NCBI GenBank assembly: GCA_963752505.1
Contig: CAVVYM010000004.1
Coordinates: forward strand, 1-64,000
DNA: 64,000 nt
DNA from: JACJWR01 sp963752505
GTDB lineage: Bacteria > Actinomycetota > Actinomycetes > S36-B12 > UBA10799
Direction: 5' to 3'
The notes beneath the pieces were generated by a model that was not told where the DNA came from, did not search any database, and was given only the letters and a program-made list of their open reading frames with translations. Within the stretch, counting starts at the first letter, position 1; each line of letters starts with the position of its first letter. Below, piece by piece: positions 33,118 through 41,130 of the stretch. Both the position numbers and the translations under genes were made by a program.

Positions 33118-34911
33118 TCAAGACTCCCACAATGGCGCGTCCGATGCCGCTGGTTGCCGGTGTTCGGGCTCCGCCAATCGGGCCAGCCGGGCGCTACCGA
33201 CGGGCTCGCGTGCCTGCAGCGCAGTAACCGCCACCCGGGCCGCGATTCGTGTCACCTCCGCCAACGGGTCGGTCTCCGAAGCGGCCCGAAGCTGCAGGAA
33301 CGGGGATTCCGGGTGAGACGCGGAGATGCAGTTGTTCACCACCCAGGCCCACGGCTCGATGCCTGCGCGGCGCAGGTCATCCTGCAGGATGCTGGCTTCG
33401 AGCACCGGCGTCGGTTCCGGGAGTGTCACCAGGAGCACCTTGGTCAGCCGGGGGTCCTGCAGCATCATCAGCGGCGTCGTGAGGTGCTCGGTGCCGCCGA
33501 GTTGGCGGACGACATCGCGATGGTACGAGCCGGTGGCGTCCAGCAGCAGCAACGTGTGGCCGGTGGGCGCGGTGTCGACGATCACGAACGTGCGGCGAGC
33601 CTCACGAATGGCGGCGGCGAAGGCCCGGAAGACCGCGACTTCCTCAGTGCAGGGTGAGCGCAGATCCTCGGCAAGCTTGGTGCGACCTTCATCGTCGAGT
33701 TGCGCACCCTTTGTGGCCATCACGTGATTGCGATAGTCGCGGGTGGCCTTGCGGGGATCGATGCGGGTCACGCGAAGATGCTCGACGTCGCCCGCCAGCG
33801 TGTGCTCGAGGTGGGCGGCTGGATCCGTGGTGGTGAGGTGGACCGCGTGGCCGCGCCGGGCGAGTTCGACCGCGACTGCCGCGGCGATGGTCGTCTTGCC
33901 GACGCCCCCCTTGCCCATGCATAGGACGAGGCCATGGCCCTCGGCTGACATCTCATCAACGAGACGCCCGAGCGTCACACCAGGCACAGGAGGGGTCGCC
34001 GGCGGAGCACCAGTCGGTGCTGCAGCCGTGTGCCCGACGAGGTCCCGCAACGCGGGCAGGCCCATCACGTTGCCCGCCTTCAGCGGAATCTCGTCTCGGA
34101 CCAGACCGTCCCACGTTCGAGCTGTGCGCTCGAGCGCGGCTTGTTCACGTTGGCGCAGGGCACGAGCCAACTCGTCATCGCCAGCGTCTTCCCCGAGCAC
34201 TGCGTTGACGACCAGGTGGGTCGCGCGGATGCCGATGCGGTCGAGTTCGTCTCGTGTGCGGGCAACCTCCTCGAGCGCCGAGACTTGCGCGCGCGCCACC
34301 ATCACAAGTCGCGTTCGTGTTGGATCCTGCAGAGCCGCTACCGCGTTGGCGTAGGCACTGCGCTGCTTCTCCAACCCTGCCAGTGGCCCCAAGCAGGAAG
34401 CGTCGCCCTTGCCGGCGTTCAGGAAGTCTGTCCACGACCCAGGCAATTGGAGCAGCCGAATCGTGTGGCCGGTGGGCGCGGTATCGAAGAGCACGTGGTC
34501 AAAAGCGCCGATGACTGACTCATCGGTCAGTAGCCCGGTGAACTCATCGAAGGACGCCACCTCGGTCGTGCAGGAACCCGAGAGCTGTTCGGTAATGGAG
34601 GCGATCTCTCGCTCTGGAAGCAGACCACGCACGGGCCCGACAATGCGTTCCCGGTAAGCCTCGGCAGCCTGTTGGGGATCGATTTCAATGGCCGCCAATC
34701 CCGGGACGGCCGCAATGTCGGTGATCGTGTTGTCCAGTGCGCAGCCGAAAACCTGGCCGATATTGGAGGCGGGGTCGGTGCTGACCAGCAGCACCCTCGA
34801 GCCGGCATCCGCCAGTGCGACGGCGGTGGCGCAGGCGATGGAGGTCTTTCCGACGCCGCCTTTGCCCGTGAAGAACACAAAGCGGGGTGGGTCGGTGAGG
34901 AAGTCGTACAC
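33118..34911 (-). CDS. arsA: Arsenical pump-driving ATPase ArsA, two-domain form
   Basis: 597 residues with two homologous halves. Each has a deviant Walker A: FFTGKGGVGKTSIACATAV at the N-terminus and CMGKGGVGKTTIAAAVAV at about 320. Each also has the signature DTAPTGHT transducing motif (FDTAPTGHTIRLLQLPG and VDTAPTGHTLLLLDATG). ArsA binds As(III) at the interface and energises ArsB. It starts at GTG 34911, three bases after the ArsM-ArsD stop, with no strong ribosome-binding site. No ArsB or Acr3 permease is found in this window. Confidence 0.92.
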   Translation of the reverse strand: MYDFLTDPPRFVFFTGKGGVGKTSIACATAVALADAGSRVLLVSTDPASNIGQVFGCALDNTITDIAAVPGLAAIEIDPQQAAEAYRERIVGPVRGLLPEREIASITEQLSGSCTTEVASFDEFTGLLTDESVIGAFDHVLFDTAPTGHTIRLLQLPGSWTDFLNAGKGDASCLGPLAGLEKQRSAYANAVAALQDPTRTRLVMVARAQVSALEEVARTRDELDRIGIRATHLVVNAVLGEDAGDDELARALRQREQAALERTARTWDGLVRDEIPLKAGNVMGLPALRDLVGHTAAAPTGAPPATPPVPGVTLGRLVDEMSAEGHGLVLCMGKGGVGKTTIAAAVAVELARRGHAVHLTTTDPAAHLEHTLAGDVEHLRVTRIDPRKATRDYRNHVMATKGAQLDDEGRTKLAEDLRSPCTEEVAVFRAFAAAIREARRTFVIVDTAPTGHTLLLLDATGSYHRDVVRQLGGTEHLTTPLMMLQDPRLTKVLLVTLPEPTPVLEASILQDDLRRAGIEPWAWVVNNCISASHPESPFLQLRAASETDPLAEVTRIAARVAVTALQAREPVGSARLARLAEPEHRQPAASDAPLWES

Positions 34912-34914
34912 CGG

Positions 34915-36180
34915 TCAGCAGCAGCCGGTGGACCCGCAGCCGCACGATGATTCGCCGCCGGCATCTGCCATGACCAACTGCGTCGTACCCGCTGGGACAG
35001 TCTCTTCGTGCACTCCAGCGAATTTCCGCAACTGCGCGCGGGTCGGGTAGGACCCGGTCAAAACGGTGACACCGTCCACCGTGGTCAGGGGAAGACCCTC
35101 AGAACCAGCCACCTGCAGGAAGGTGCGCACCGCATCCTGGTTGGCGAACGCGGTGGGCTCGTTGGCGAGATTGTGCCGGACGATCACCGCGCCGCGGGAT
35201 TGAAGGTGCGCAACGTCAGCGGTGAAGTCGACGAGGGCTTGATCGACATCTGGACCACAGACGCCGGTGACGCAGCACAGGGCGGGCTCGAAAACTTCGA
35301 CTGTGGGCACGTGGGCCTCCTTGGATCGGTTGGTGCCAGGTTTCGTGGCGCGGATGAAGGCCGAACGAATCACGCCGTCGACCGCGCTGGCCACCCGCGC
35401 CAAGTCGAGGCTAGCTGGGATGTCCGCTGGTGAGAGTCCGGCGGTCAAGCCTTCAAGTTCGGACCTGCCCACAATGGTGGTGGGTTCGATGGATATGTCC
35501 TCGAAGCCTGCTTTGGTCAGGCCCGCGATGACTTGCTCCTCGGTGAGGGCGCCGGCGATGCAGCCCGTCCACAGCGCCGTGATCGAGGCGAGTTCGTCGG
35601 GCAGTGCCGCCGACAGCACGACGTCCGAGATGGCGAACCGGCCGCCGGGAACCAAGACCCGATAGGACTCGCGGAAGACCGCCTCCTTGTCCGGGGACAG
35701 GTTGACGACGCAGTTGCTGATGATCACGTCGACGTGGTCATCAGGGAGTGGAACATCCTCGATGCTCCCGAGCAGGAACTGCGCATTGCGCACCCCGGCT
35801 TCGGCTTTGTTGGCTTCGGCCAGGGCGAGCATCTCGGGGGTCATGTCAAGGCCGTAGGCGGTGCCTCCGGGTGCGACCCGGCGGGCGGACAACAGCACGT
35901 CGATGCCGCCACCGGAGCCGAGGTCGAGTACGACCTCGCCGGGGCGGAGTTCGGCCAGCGCGGTGGGATTCCCGCAGCCCAACGAGGCCACCAGCGCGGT
36001 GTCCGGCAGTTCCGCGCGCTCGTCGTCGCCGTAGAGCGATTGACCGAACACCTCGGTGACGTCCTGGGTGGGATCCACCGAGCCGCAACCTGTCGGACCA
36101 CAGCACGAAGCCGTCGTGGCTGCTGCGGCGTAGCGCTCGCGGACGACCCGCTTGATCTGGTCGGATTCGTTTCCTGTCAT
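34915..36180 (-). CDS. ArsM-ArsD fusion: arsenite methyltransferase plus As(III) chaperone
   Basis: 421 residues from ATG 36180, which overlaps the arsR stop (ATGA). Residues 1-285 are ArsM: an N-terminal Cys cluster (ASCCGPTGCGS), the SAM motif VVLDLGSGGGIDVLLSA, ISNCVVNLSPDK and the second Cys region WTGCIAGALTEEQ, with cysteines of the type that bind arsenite for SAM-dependent methylation. Residues 291-421 are ArsD: VEVFEPALCCVTGVCGPDVD with the CC...C As(III) site, and a C-terminal CGCGSTGCC pair cluster as in E. coli ArsD. The junction has no stop, but AAGGAGG lies five bases before an in-frame GTG (35310) at the ArsD start, so ArsD may also be made alone. ArsD normally hands As(III) to ArsA. 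Confidence 0.88.
   Translation of the reverse strand: MTGNESDQIKRVVRERYAAAATTASCCGPTGCGSVDPTQDVTEVFGQSLYGDDERAELPDTALVASLGCGNPTALAELRPGEVVLDLGSGGGIDVLLSARRVAPGGTAYGLDMTPEMLALAEANKAEAGVRNAQFLLGSIEDVPLPDDHVDVIISNCVVNLSPDKEAVFRESYRVLVPGGRFAISDVVLSAALPDELASITALWTGCIAGALTEEQVIAGLTKAGFEDISIEPTTIVGRSELEGLTAGLSPADIPASLDLARVASAVDGVIRSAFIRATKPGTNRSKEAHVPTVEVFEPALCCVTGVCGPDVDQALVDFTADVAHLQSRGAVIVRHNLANEPTAFANQDAVRTFLQVAGSEGLPLTTVDGVTVLTGSYPTRAQLRKFAGVHEETVPAGTTQLVMADAGGESSCGCGSTGCC
35308..35322 (-). promoter_or_regulatory. Internal ribosome-binding site at the ArsD junction
   Basis: On the minus strand AAGGAGG, a five-base gap and GTG lie in frame inside the ArsM-ArsD reading frame, exactly where free-standing ArsD proteins begin. 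This is one of the strongest Shine-Dalgarno sequences in the window and argues for internal initiation or a recent gene fusion. Confidence 0.6.
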
Positions 36181-36503
36181 CGGATTTCCTCGGGAGCACA
36201 AGTCGGGTTGGCGAGTTCGGAGAGCAGATTGATGGGCCCCGCGATGGCATCGCAGCACAACGAGTAGACATTGCTGCGTCCCACTGGAGTGGCGGCGACA
36301 AGCCCAGTCTCGCGCAGCGCTCTCAGGTGATGGCTCACCAATGGCTGCGACAGGCCAGTGACTTCGACCAGCTCCACGACGGAGGAATCGCGGTCGGCGA
36401 TGGCGAGCAGAATCGTCAGGCGGTTCTCGTCAGACAGGGCCTTGAGGATCGGGGCGATCTCGCGGGCCCGGGCTGTCGGAGCAGATGGTTCACACAGGGG
36501 CAC
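36177..36503 (-). CDS. arsR: ArsR-family arsenic-responsive repressor
   Basis: 108 residues from GTG 36503. Winged helix: ILKALSDENRLTILLAIAD, then SVVELVEVTGLSQPLVSHHLR as the recognition segment. Cysteines at position 4 and in YSLCCD and NPTCAPEE could form an As(III) site; the classical ELCVCDL motif is absent, so the sensing site differs from that of E. coli ArsR. It overlaps arsM by four bases and is preceded by a palindromic operator, so it should repress its own operon. Confidence 0.85.
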   Translation of the reverse strand: MPLCEPSAPTARAREIAPILKALSDENRLTILLAIADRDSSVVELVEVTGLSQPLVSHHLRALRETGLVAATPVGRSNVYSLCCDAIAGPINLLSELANPTCAPEEIR

Positions 36504-36516
36504 AGCAAACGATATT

Positions 36517-36534
36517 CATAAGCGATCACTTATG
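36517..36534. promoter_or_regulatory. ArsR operator-like inverted repeat
   Basis: CATAAG-N6-CTTATG, a perfect six-base inverted repeat inside a wider imperfect one (TATT/AATA on the outside), located 14 bases before the arsR start. Its ATAAG...CTTAT form and position fit binding by an ArsR/SmtB repressor. Confidence 0.6.
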
Positions 36535-36586
36535 TCAATAACCTCTGCTGTTGTGTTGAGGTCGCGTGGGAGTTCTTGCGGAGGCC

Positions 36587-37963
36587 TTATGTGCGAGCGA
36601 GGTCGACGAAGCGGCTGTAGTGGCCCTGGAATGCCACCGAGATGGTTGCTGTGGGTCCGTTGCGGTGTTTGGCGATGATGAAGTCGGCTTCGCCCGCCCG
36701 CTGGGACTCCGGTTCATACATGTCCTCGCGGTGCAGCAGCATCACGATGTCAGCGTCCTGCTCGATGGAGCCCGATTCGCGGAGATCCGAGACCATCGGC
36801 CGCTTGTCCGTGCGCTGCTCAGGGCCACGGTTCAGCTGGCTGATGGCGATGACCGGAACGTCGAGCTCCTTGGCGAGCAACTTCATCGATCTTGAGAACT
36901 CGCTTACTTCTTGCTGGCGACTCTCCACCTTGCGACCGCTGGTCATCAGCTGCATGTAATCGATGATGACGAGCCGGAGGTCATGGCGCTGCTTGAGTCG
37001 ACGGCACTTGGCTCGAATTTCCATCATCGTGAGGTTGGGCGAGTCGTCGATGAACAAGGGCGCCTCGGAGACCCGACTCATGTGCTTGGCCATTCTCGAC
37101 CAGTCCGCCTCGGACATGCTGCCCGAACGCATGTGCTGCAAGGCGATCTGCGCCTCCGCGCTAAGCAACCGCATGACGATCTCGGTGCGCGACATCTCCA
37201 GCGAGAAGATCGCGCTCGTCAGTCCGTGCTTGATACTGGCGCTGCGAGCGAAGTCCAGCCCAACCGTCGACTTGCCAACCGCCGGGCGAGCAGCGATGAC
37301 GATCATCTGGCCCGCGTGCAGACCATTGGTCAACGCATCCAAGTCGGTGAAGCCAGTGGGTACCCCCACCATGCCGCCACCTCGGTTGTCGATTGACTCG
37401 ATCTCCTGCATCGCGTCGTGCATGATGTCGGCCAACACCTGGTAGTCCTCGGACGTCCGATCCGAAGTGACGTCGTAGACCTCGGCCTGGGCGCGGTCCA
37501 CGATGGTGTCAACCTCACCCTGGGCGCTGTAGCCCAACTGAGCGATGCGGGTACCAGCCGTGACCAGGCGACGCAGGATGGCCTTCTCGCGCACGATGTC
37601 CGCGTAGTAGCCGGCGTTGGCGGCTGTGGGAACGCTGGCCACCAGGGTGTGCAGGTAGGACGCGCCGCCGACCCGCTGAAGGTCTCCGCTTCTGCTTAAT
37701 GCGGCGGCGACGGTGACCGCATCGGCTGGCTCACCCTGACCGTAGAGGGCCATGATCGTCTCGAAAACCAACTCGTGTGAGGGCTGGTAGAAATCCACTC
37801 CGCGAATTCGGTCGACGACGTCGGCGATGGCGTCCTTGCTCAGCAGCATGCCGCCAATGACTGATTGCTCGGCCAACGGATCGCTCGGCGGCACCCGGTC
37901 GAGGGAAGGAGTGCGGTCGTCGGCCCCTCGATCGGGTGGGGTCGACACATCAATAACGCTCAC
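36587..37963 (-). CDS. dnaB: Replicative DNA helicase
   Basis: 458 residues from GTG 37963, six bases from AAGGAGG; the ATG two codons earlier touches that site. N-terminal domain (PPSDPLAEQSVIGGMLLSKDAI) that binds primase, then the RecA-like motor: Walker A IVIAARPAVGKSTVGLDFA, FSLEMS, IIDYMQLM (Walker B) and the arginine-finger region QLNRGPEQRTDKRPMVSDLR. No intein is present, unlike some mycobacterial copies. It unwinds DNA at the fork as a hexamer. It heads away from the rplI-rpsF cluster on the same strand. Confidence 0.97.
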   Translation of the reverse strand: MSVIDVSTPPDRGADDRTPSLDRVPPSDPLAEQSVIGGMLLSKDAIADVVDRIRGVDFYQPSHELVFETIMALYGQGEPADAVTVAAALSRSGDLQRVGGASYLHTLVASVPTAANAGYYADIVREKAILRRLVTAGTRIAQLGYSAQGEVDTIVDRAQAEVYDVTSDRTSEDYQVLADIMHDAMQEIESIDNRGGGMVGVPTGFTDLDALTNGLHAGQMIVIAARPAVGKSTVGLDFARSASIKHGLTSAIFSLEMSRTEIVMRLLSAEAQIALQHMRSGSMSEADWSRMAKHMSRVSEAPLFIDDSPNLTMMEIRAKCRRLKQRHDLRLVIIDYMQLMTSGRKVESRQQEVSEFSRSMKLLAKELDVPVIAISQLNRGPEQRTDKRPMVSDLRESGSIEQDADIVMLLHREDMYEPESQRAGEADFIIAKHRNGPTATISVAFQGHYSRFVDLART

Positions 37964-38512
37964 GCACATCCTCCTTGTCACGGGCAGTTGACAACCAGCG
38001 CACGGCACTGATGTCAGCAGGGTGCCTGGGCGGGCACACCCCACGGGGTTGACGGATCGCAGGCATGGACAACGACTACCTCACAGGTCCGACAGTCACT
38101 TCTATCCGATACCTGCACGCGCGACGACAGGTGAGACGAAAGAGTCCACCATGTGAGACGGCGCCTGTGGATAGCTCTGTGGACAGAAAGCACAAGCACA
38201 CGCGCCAACTGTGGTTCACTCTGGGGAGAAGGTGTGGATAACCTGTGTGCCACGAGTCGCTTCAGGACTGAAGAACACCCTCTGACCTGCGTAGACTTTG
38301 TCCACCGCCAGTGGATTCAGCGGTTCCACCCGGGCGAGTTGAGTTATCCCCAAGATTCTCTTACGTTGGCCGTTCTACTTGCATTCACCCATCGTTCTCC
38401 GAAAACGATCCGTCTCGGCGCGGGGGTTCCAGCGCAGTCTGGACAACACAATGGGGCACCGAGGTTGAACCTCGGTGCCCCATTGTGTCGTTGTGGGCGT
38501 GGAAGGGCCGAA
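37964..38512. other. Long dnaB-rplI intergenic region with DnaA-box-like sequences
   Basis: 549 bases without a convincing gene. One perfect DnaA box, TGTGGATAA, lies at 38233-38241. Two sequences with one mismatch are TGTGGATAG at 38166-38174 and TTATCCCCA at 38344-38352. The rplI terminator is at 38446-38488. The sites could regulate dnaB transcription, titrate DnaA or act as accessory initiation sites; the true oriC is expected beyond parB. Confidence 0.55.
38446..38488 (-). terminator. Transcription terminator of the rpsF-rplI operon
   Basis: Perfect 21-base arms (38446-38466 and 38468-38488) around one base. The stem core is GGGGCACCGAGGTT. It lies 24 bases after the rplI stop on the minus strand. 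There is no long T-run, as is usual in high-GC actinobacteria. Confidence 0.75.
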
Positions 38513-38962
38513 CTACTCGGCCGACGCCACCGTGACGGTGATCTTTGCCGACACCTCAGGGTGCAAGACCACGGAGGCCTTCACATCGCCGGTGTGCTTG
38601 ACGTGGCCGGGAAGTTCGATGGCCCGCTTGTCGATAGCCGGGCCGCCAGCAGCACGAATCGCTGCGGCGACATCTGCCTGGGTAACCGAACCGAACAGTT
38701 GGCCGCCGTCGTGGGCACGGGCGGCGACTGTGATGTCAAGGCCCTCGAGCGCCTCCTGCACCTCCTTGGCGTGGTCGATCCCGCGGATCTCCTTGGCGGC
38801 CCGAGCGCGGCGGATCGTTGCGATCTGCTTCTCGCCGCCCCTCGTCCAACCCATCGCCAGGCCACGTGGCACGAGGTAGTTGCGGCCGTAGCCGTCCTTG
38901 ACCTCCACCACGTCTCCGGATTCACCGAGGCCGGTCACGTCTTGCAGAAGAATCAACTTCAT
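38513..38962 (-). CDS. rplI: 50S ribosomal protein L9
   Basis: 149 residues, normal length. N-terminal domain MKLILLQDVTGLGESGDVVEV with the conserved glycines and DGYGRNYLVPRGLA, which binds 23S rRNA, joined by a long helix to a C-terminal domain (PEVSAKITVTVASAE). Last gene of the rpsF-ssb-rpsR-rplI operon. GAGAGGA precedes ATG 38962. Confidence 0.97.
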   Translation of the reverse strand: MKLILLQDVTGLGESGDVVEVKDGYGRNYLVPRGLAMGWTRGGEKQIATIRRARAAKEIRGIDHAKEVQEALEGLDITVAARAHDGGQLFGSVTQADVAAAIRAAGGPAIDKRAIELPGHVKHTGDVKASVVLHPEVSAKITVTVASAE

Positions 38963-38977
38963 TGCGAGGTCCTCTCC

Positions 38978-39235
38978 CTACCGGCCGACGGTGGTGTAGG
39001 GCAGCAGCGCCATTTCGCGGGCGTTCTTGATCGCCATGGCGACGTCGCGCTGGTGCTGGGTGCAGTTGCCGGTGACCCGGCGAGCACGGATCTTGCCCCG
39101 GTCAGAGATGTACTTGCGAAGCAGGTTCGCGTCTTTGTAGTCGATATCTGTGATCTTGTCCTTGCAGAAGGTGCACACCTTCTTCTTGATCTTGGTCTGA
39201 TTCGCGGCCGCATTCCGCGGTGGTTGCTTACCCAT
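38978..39235 (-). CDS. rpsR: 30S ribosomal protein S18, cysteine-containing form
   Basis: 85 residues. Core KDANLLRKYISDRGKIRARR and TGNCTQHQRDVAMAIKNARE are standard S18. It keeps a CxxC pair (KVCTFCKDK) plus a further Cys, the zinc-binding C-plus form. Many actinobacteria also carry a zinc-free copy elsewhere under Zur control; none is seen here. S18 dimerises with S6 on 16S rRNA. Confidence 0.96.
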   Translation of the reverse strand: MGKQPPRNAAANQTKIKKKVCTFCKDKITDIDYKDANLLRKYISDRGKIRARRVTGNCTQHQRDVAMAIKNAREMALLPYTTVGR

Positions 39236-39283
39236 TAGTCCTCATCCACTTCTGATTGTCTGATTGTGGGCGCTGTCGCTGCC

Positions 39284-39784
39284 CTAGAACGGGGGCTGGT
39301 CGTCAGCCGCGCCGCCCCATGAGTCCCCGGTCCCGGCCCCGCCGGCCTTGGGCGTCGAAGCCCAAGGGTCCGAAGGTGGTGTTTGGGCGGGGGCCGCGCC
39401 GCCGCCGAATCCACCGTCGCGAGACACGCGGGCCACCTTCGCGGTGGCGCTGCGCAATGCCGGTCCGACCTCGTCGACGTCGATCTCCATGACCGTGCGG
39501 CGTTCGCCCGCCTGGGTCTCGTAGCTGCGTTGCTTCAGCCGACCGGTGACGATCACCCGGGTGCCCTTGGTGAGTGACTCCGCCACGTTCTCGGCGTATT
39601 GGCGCCACACGCTGCAGGACAGGAACAACGAGTCGCCGTCGCGCCACTCACCGGCCTGCTTGTCATAGATGCGCGGCGTGGAGGCCACGCGGAAGTTCGC
39701 GACCGCGACACCGCTCGCAGTGAACCGCAGTTCGGGGTCGTCCACCAGGTTGCCCACCAACGTGATGGGGGTTTCGCCTGCCAT
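39284..39784 (-). CDS. ssb: Single-stranded DNA-binding protein
   Basis: 166 residues. OB fold (1-110): TPITLVGNLVDDPELRFTASG, FRVASTPRIYDKQAGEW and GTRVIVTGRLKQRSYE. A disordered Gly/Ala/Pro-rich tail ends DDQPPF, a variant of the acidic DDEPPF/DDDIPF tip that binds replication partners. It is encoded between rpsF (9 bases) and rpsR (48 bases), the classical position. Confidence 0.96.
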   Translation of the reverse strand: MAGETPITLVGNLVDDPELRFTASGVAVANFRVASTPRIYDKQAGEWRDGDSLFLSCSVWRQYAENVAESLTKGTRVIVTGRLKQRSYETQAGERRTVMEIDVDEVGPALRSATAKVARVSRDGGFGGGAAPAQTPPSDPWASTPKAGGAGTGDSWGGAADDQPPF

Positions 39785-39793
39785 GACGCCCCC

Positions 39794-40081
39794 TCAGCCG
39801 ATCTTCTTCATGACTTTGGTGCGCAGTACGGATTCGTTCAGCCCGAGTTGGCGATCCAACTCGGCGACGGCCTCCGGCGTTGCGGTGACGTTCATGAAGG
39901 CGTAGATACCTTCGGACTTGCGGTTGATGTCATACGCGAGACGACGACGTCCCCAAATGTCGATCCCATCGACGGAACCGCCTTCCGTCTTGATGACGTT
40001 CAGGTAGGTTTCCAGGCTCGGAGCGACTGTGCGCTCCTCAAGCTCCGGGTCGAGAATCACACCGATTTCATAGCGACGCAC
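39794..40081 (-). CDS. rpsF: 30S ribosomal protein S6
   Basis: 95 residues from GTG 40081, with GGAGGTGG upstream. RRYEIGVILDPELEER, the IDIWGRRRLAYDINRKSEGIY block and the C-terminal LNESVLRTKVMKK are typical of S6. It forms the S6:S18 pair in the small-subunit platform. First gene of the ribosomal/ssb operon, divergent from the nfo-like gene. Confidence 0.96.
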   Translation of the reverse strand: MRRYEIGVILDPELEERTVAPSLETYLNVIKTEGGSVDGIDIWGRRRLAYDINRKSEGIYAFMNVTATPEAVAELDRQLGLNESVLRTKVMKKIG

Positions 40082-40110
40082 GATCAGACCACCTCCTTCG
40101 GACTCAGTCG

Positions 40111-40129
40111 GCCACGGTCTCTCCGTGGC
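40111..40129 (-). promoter_or_regulatory. Leader hairpin before rpsF
   Basis: GCCACGG, a five-base loop and CCGTGGC form a seven-pair stem about 30 bases before the rpsF start. Many bacterial rpsF leaders carry a hairpin bound by the S6:S18 pair for feedback control. The CCG is present, but the full motif cannot be confirmed by eye. Confidence 0.3.
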
Positions 40130-40271
40130 AGGAGGTCTTATCGCAATGGCCTGTGGCGGAGCCCAGGGCACCAACACAAGCCCACCCATGCTACTTGACC
40201 GACTTCGGGGGTCCGCAGGGCCGTCCACACCCGCCGAGCGGATTCGGGAGGGCGGGTGAGAGTCTGCAACC

Positions 40272-41057
40272 ATGATTCCGGTAGGTGCACACGTAGACTC
40301 GAGCGATCCAATCGTCGGAGCGCAGCAGATCGGAGCCACCGCTGCGCAGATCTTCCTCGGTGACCCGCAGAGTTGGAAGAAGCCGGCCACCACCTACCCC
40401 GACGGCCCAGCTGCGCTGCGCGCCGCCGCGGACGCCGCCGGCGTGACCCTCTACGTGCACGCGCCGTACATCATCAACGTCGCCTCACCGAACAATCGCA
40501 TCCGTATTCCGAGCCGGAAACTACTCGCCGCCACGGTGGCCGCTGCCGCAGAGGTCGGCGCCGCTGGCGTGATCGTGCACGGCGGCCACGTGACCGCCGA
40601 CCACGACGACGCGGAGGGGTTCGTCAACTGGCGCAAGGCCTTCGAGGCGCTCGACGTGGCCTGTCCGGTGCTCATCGAGAACACCGCCGGTGGCAATCAC
40701 GCCATGGCCCGCCACCCCGAGGCCCTCGAGCGCCTCTGGGCGAGCCTCGACGGATTCGACGTCGGGTTCTGCTTCGACACCTGCCACGCTTGGGCGGGCG
40801 GCATGTCGCTACCCGAGGATGTGGCGAAGGTGCGGGCTATCACCGGGCGCATCGATCTGGTGCACGCGAACGATTCGCTGGGCGAGCAGGGTTCGGGCCG
40901 CGATCGGCACGCAAATTTCGGCGCCGGGACGATCGGCGTGGAGCGCCTGCTCGACACGATCGCAGCGGCCGATGCGTCGGCCGTGGTGTGCGAGACGCCA
41001 GCCCCCGGCGTGATCGAGGACATCGAACTCGTCCGCACCCGCCTGGCAGCCGGCTAG
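40272..41057 (+). CDS. nfo: Deoxyribonuclease IV (endonuclease IV family)
   Basis: 261 residues. TIM-barrel AP endonuclease with the zinc ligands in order: His in YVHAPYIINVAS, His in VIVHGGHV, Glu in VLIENTAGG, Asp/His in CFDTCHAWAGG, Asp/His in HANDSLGEQGSGRDRHANFG and Glu in VCETPAPG. It cuts DNA at abasic sites in base-excision repair. Upstream genes are divergent; the following gene has its own promoter-like hexamer. Confidence 0.93.
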   Translation: MIPVGAHVDSSDPIVGAQQIGATAAQIFLGDPQSWKKPATTYPDGPAALRAAADAAGVTLYVHAPYIINVASPNNRIRIPSRKLLAATVAAAAEVGAAGVIVHGGHVTADHDDAEGFVNWRKAFEALDVACPVLIENTAGGNHAMARHPEALERLWASLDGFDVGFCFDTCHAWAGGMSLPEDVAKVRAITGRIDLVHANDSLGEQGSGRDRHANFGAGTIGVERLLDTIAAADASAVVCETPAPGVIEDIELVRTRLAAG

Positions 41058-41130
41058 GGGCGGTCCGCATGGTCGGCACACCGCAGGTCGGAACTCGACT
41101 CCGCAACCGAGCCTGCCTAGGCTGATCCGC

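Noticed and set aside
36587..37963. Intein in dnaB
   Set aside because: The protein is of normal length and motor motifs are continuous.
38166..38352. Chromosomal replication origin
   Set aside because: Only three DnaA-like boxes, no dnaA/dnaN nearby; parB at the right edge and conserved order place oriC outside the window.
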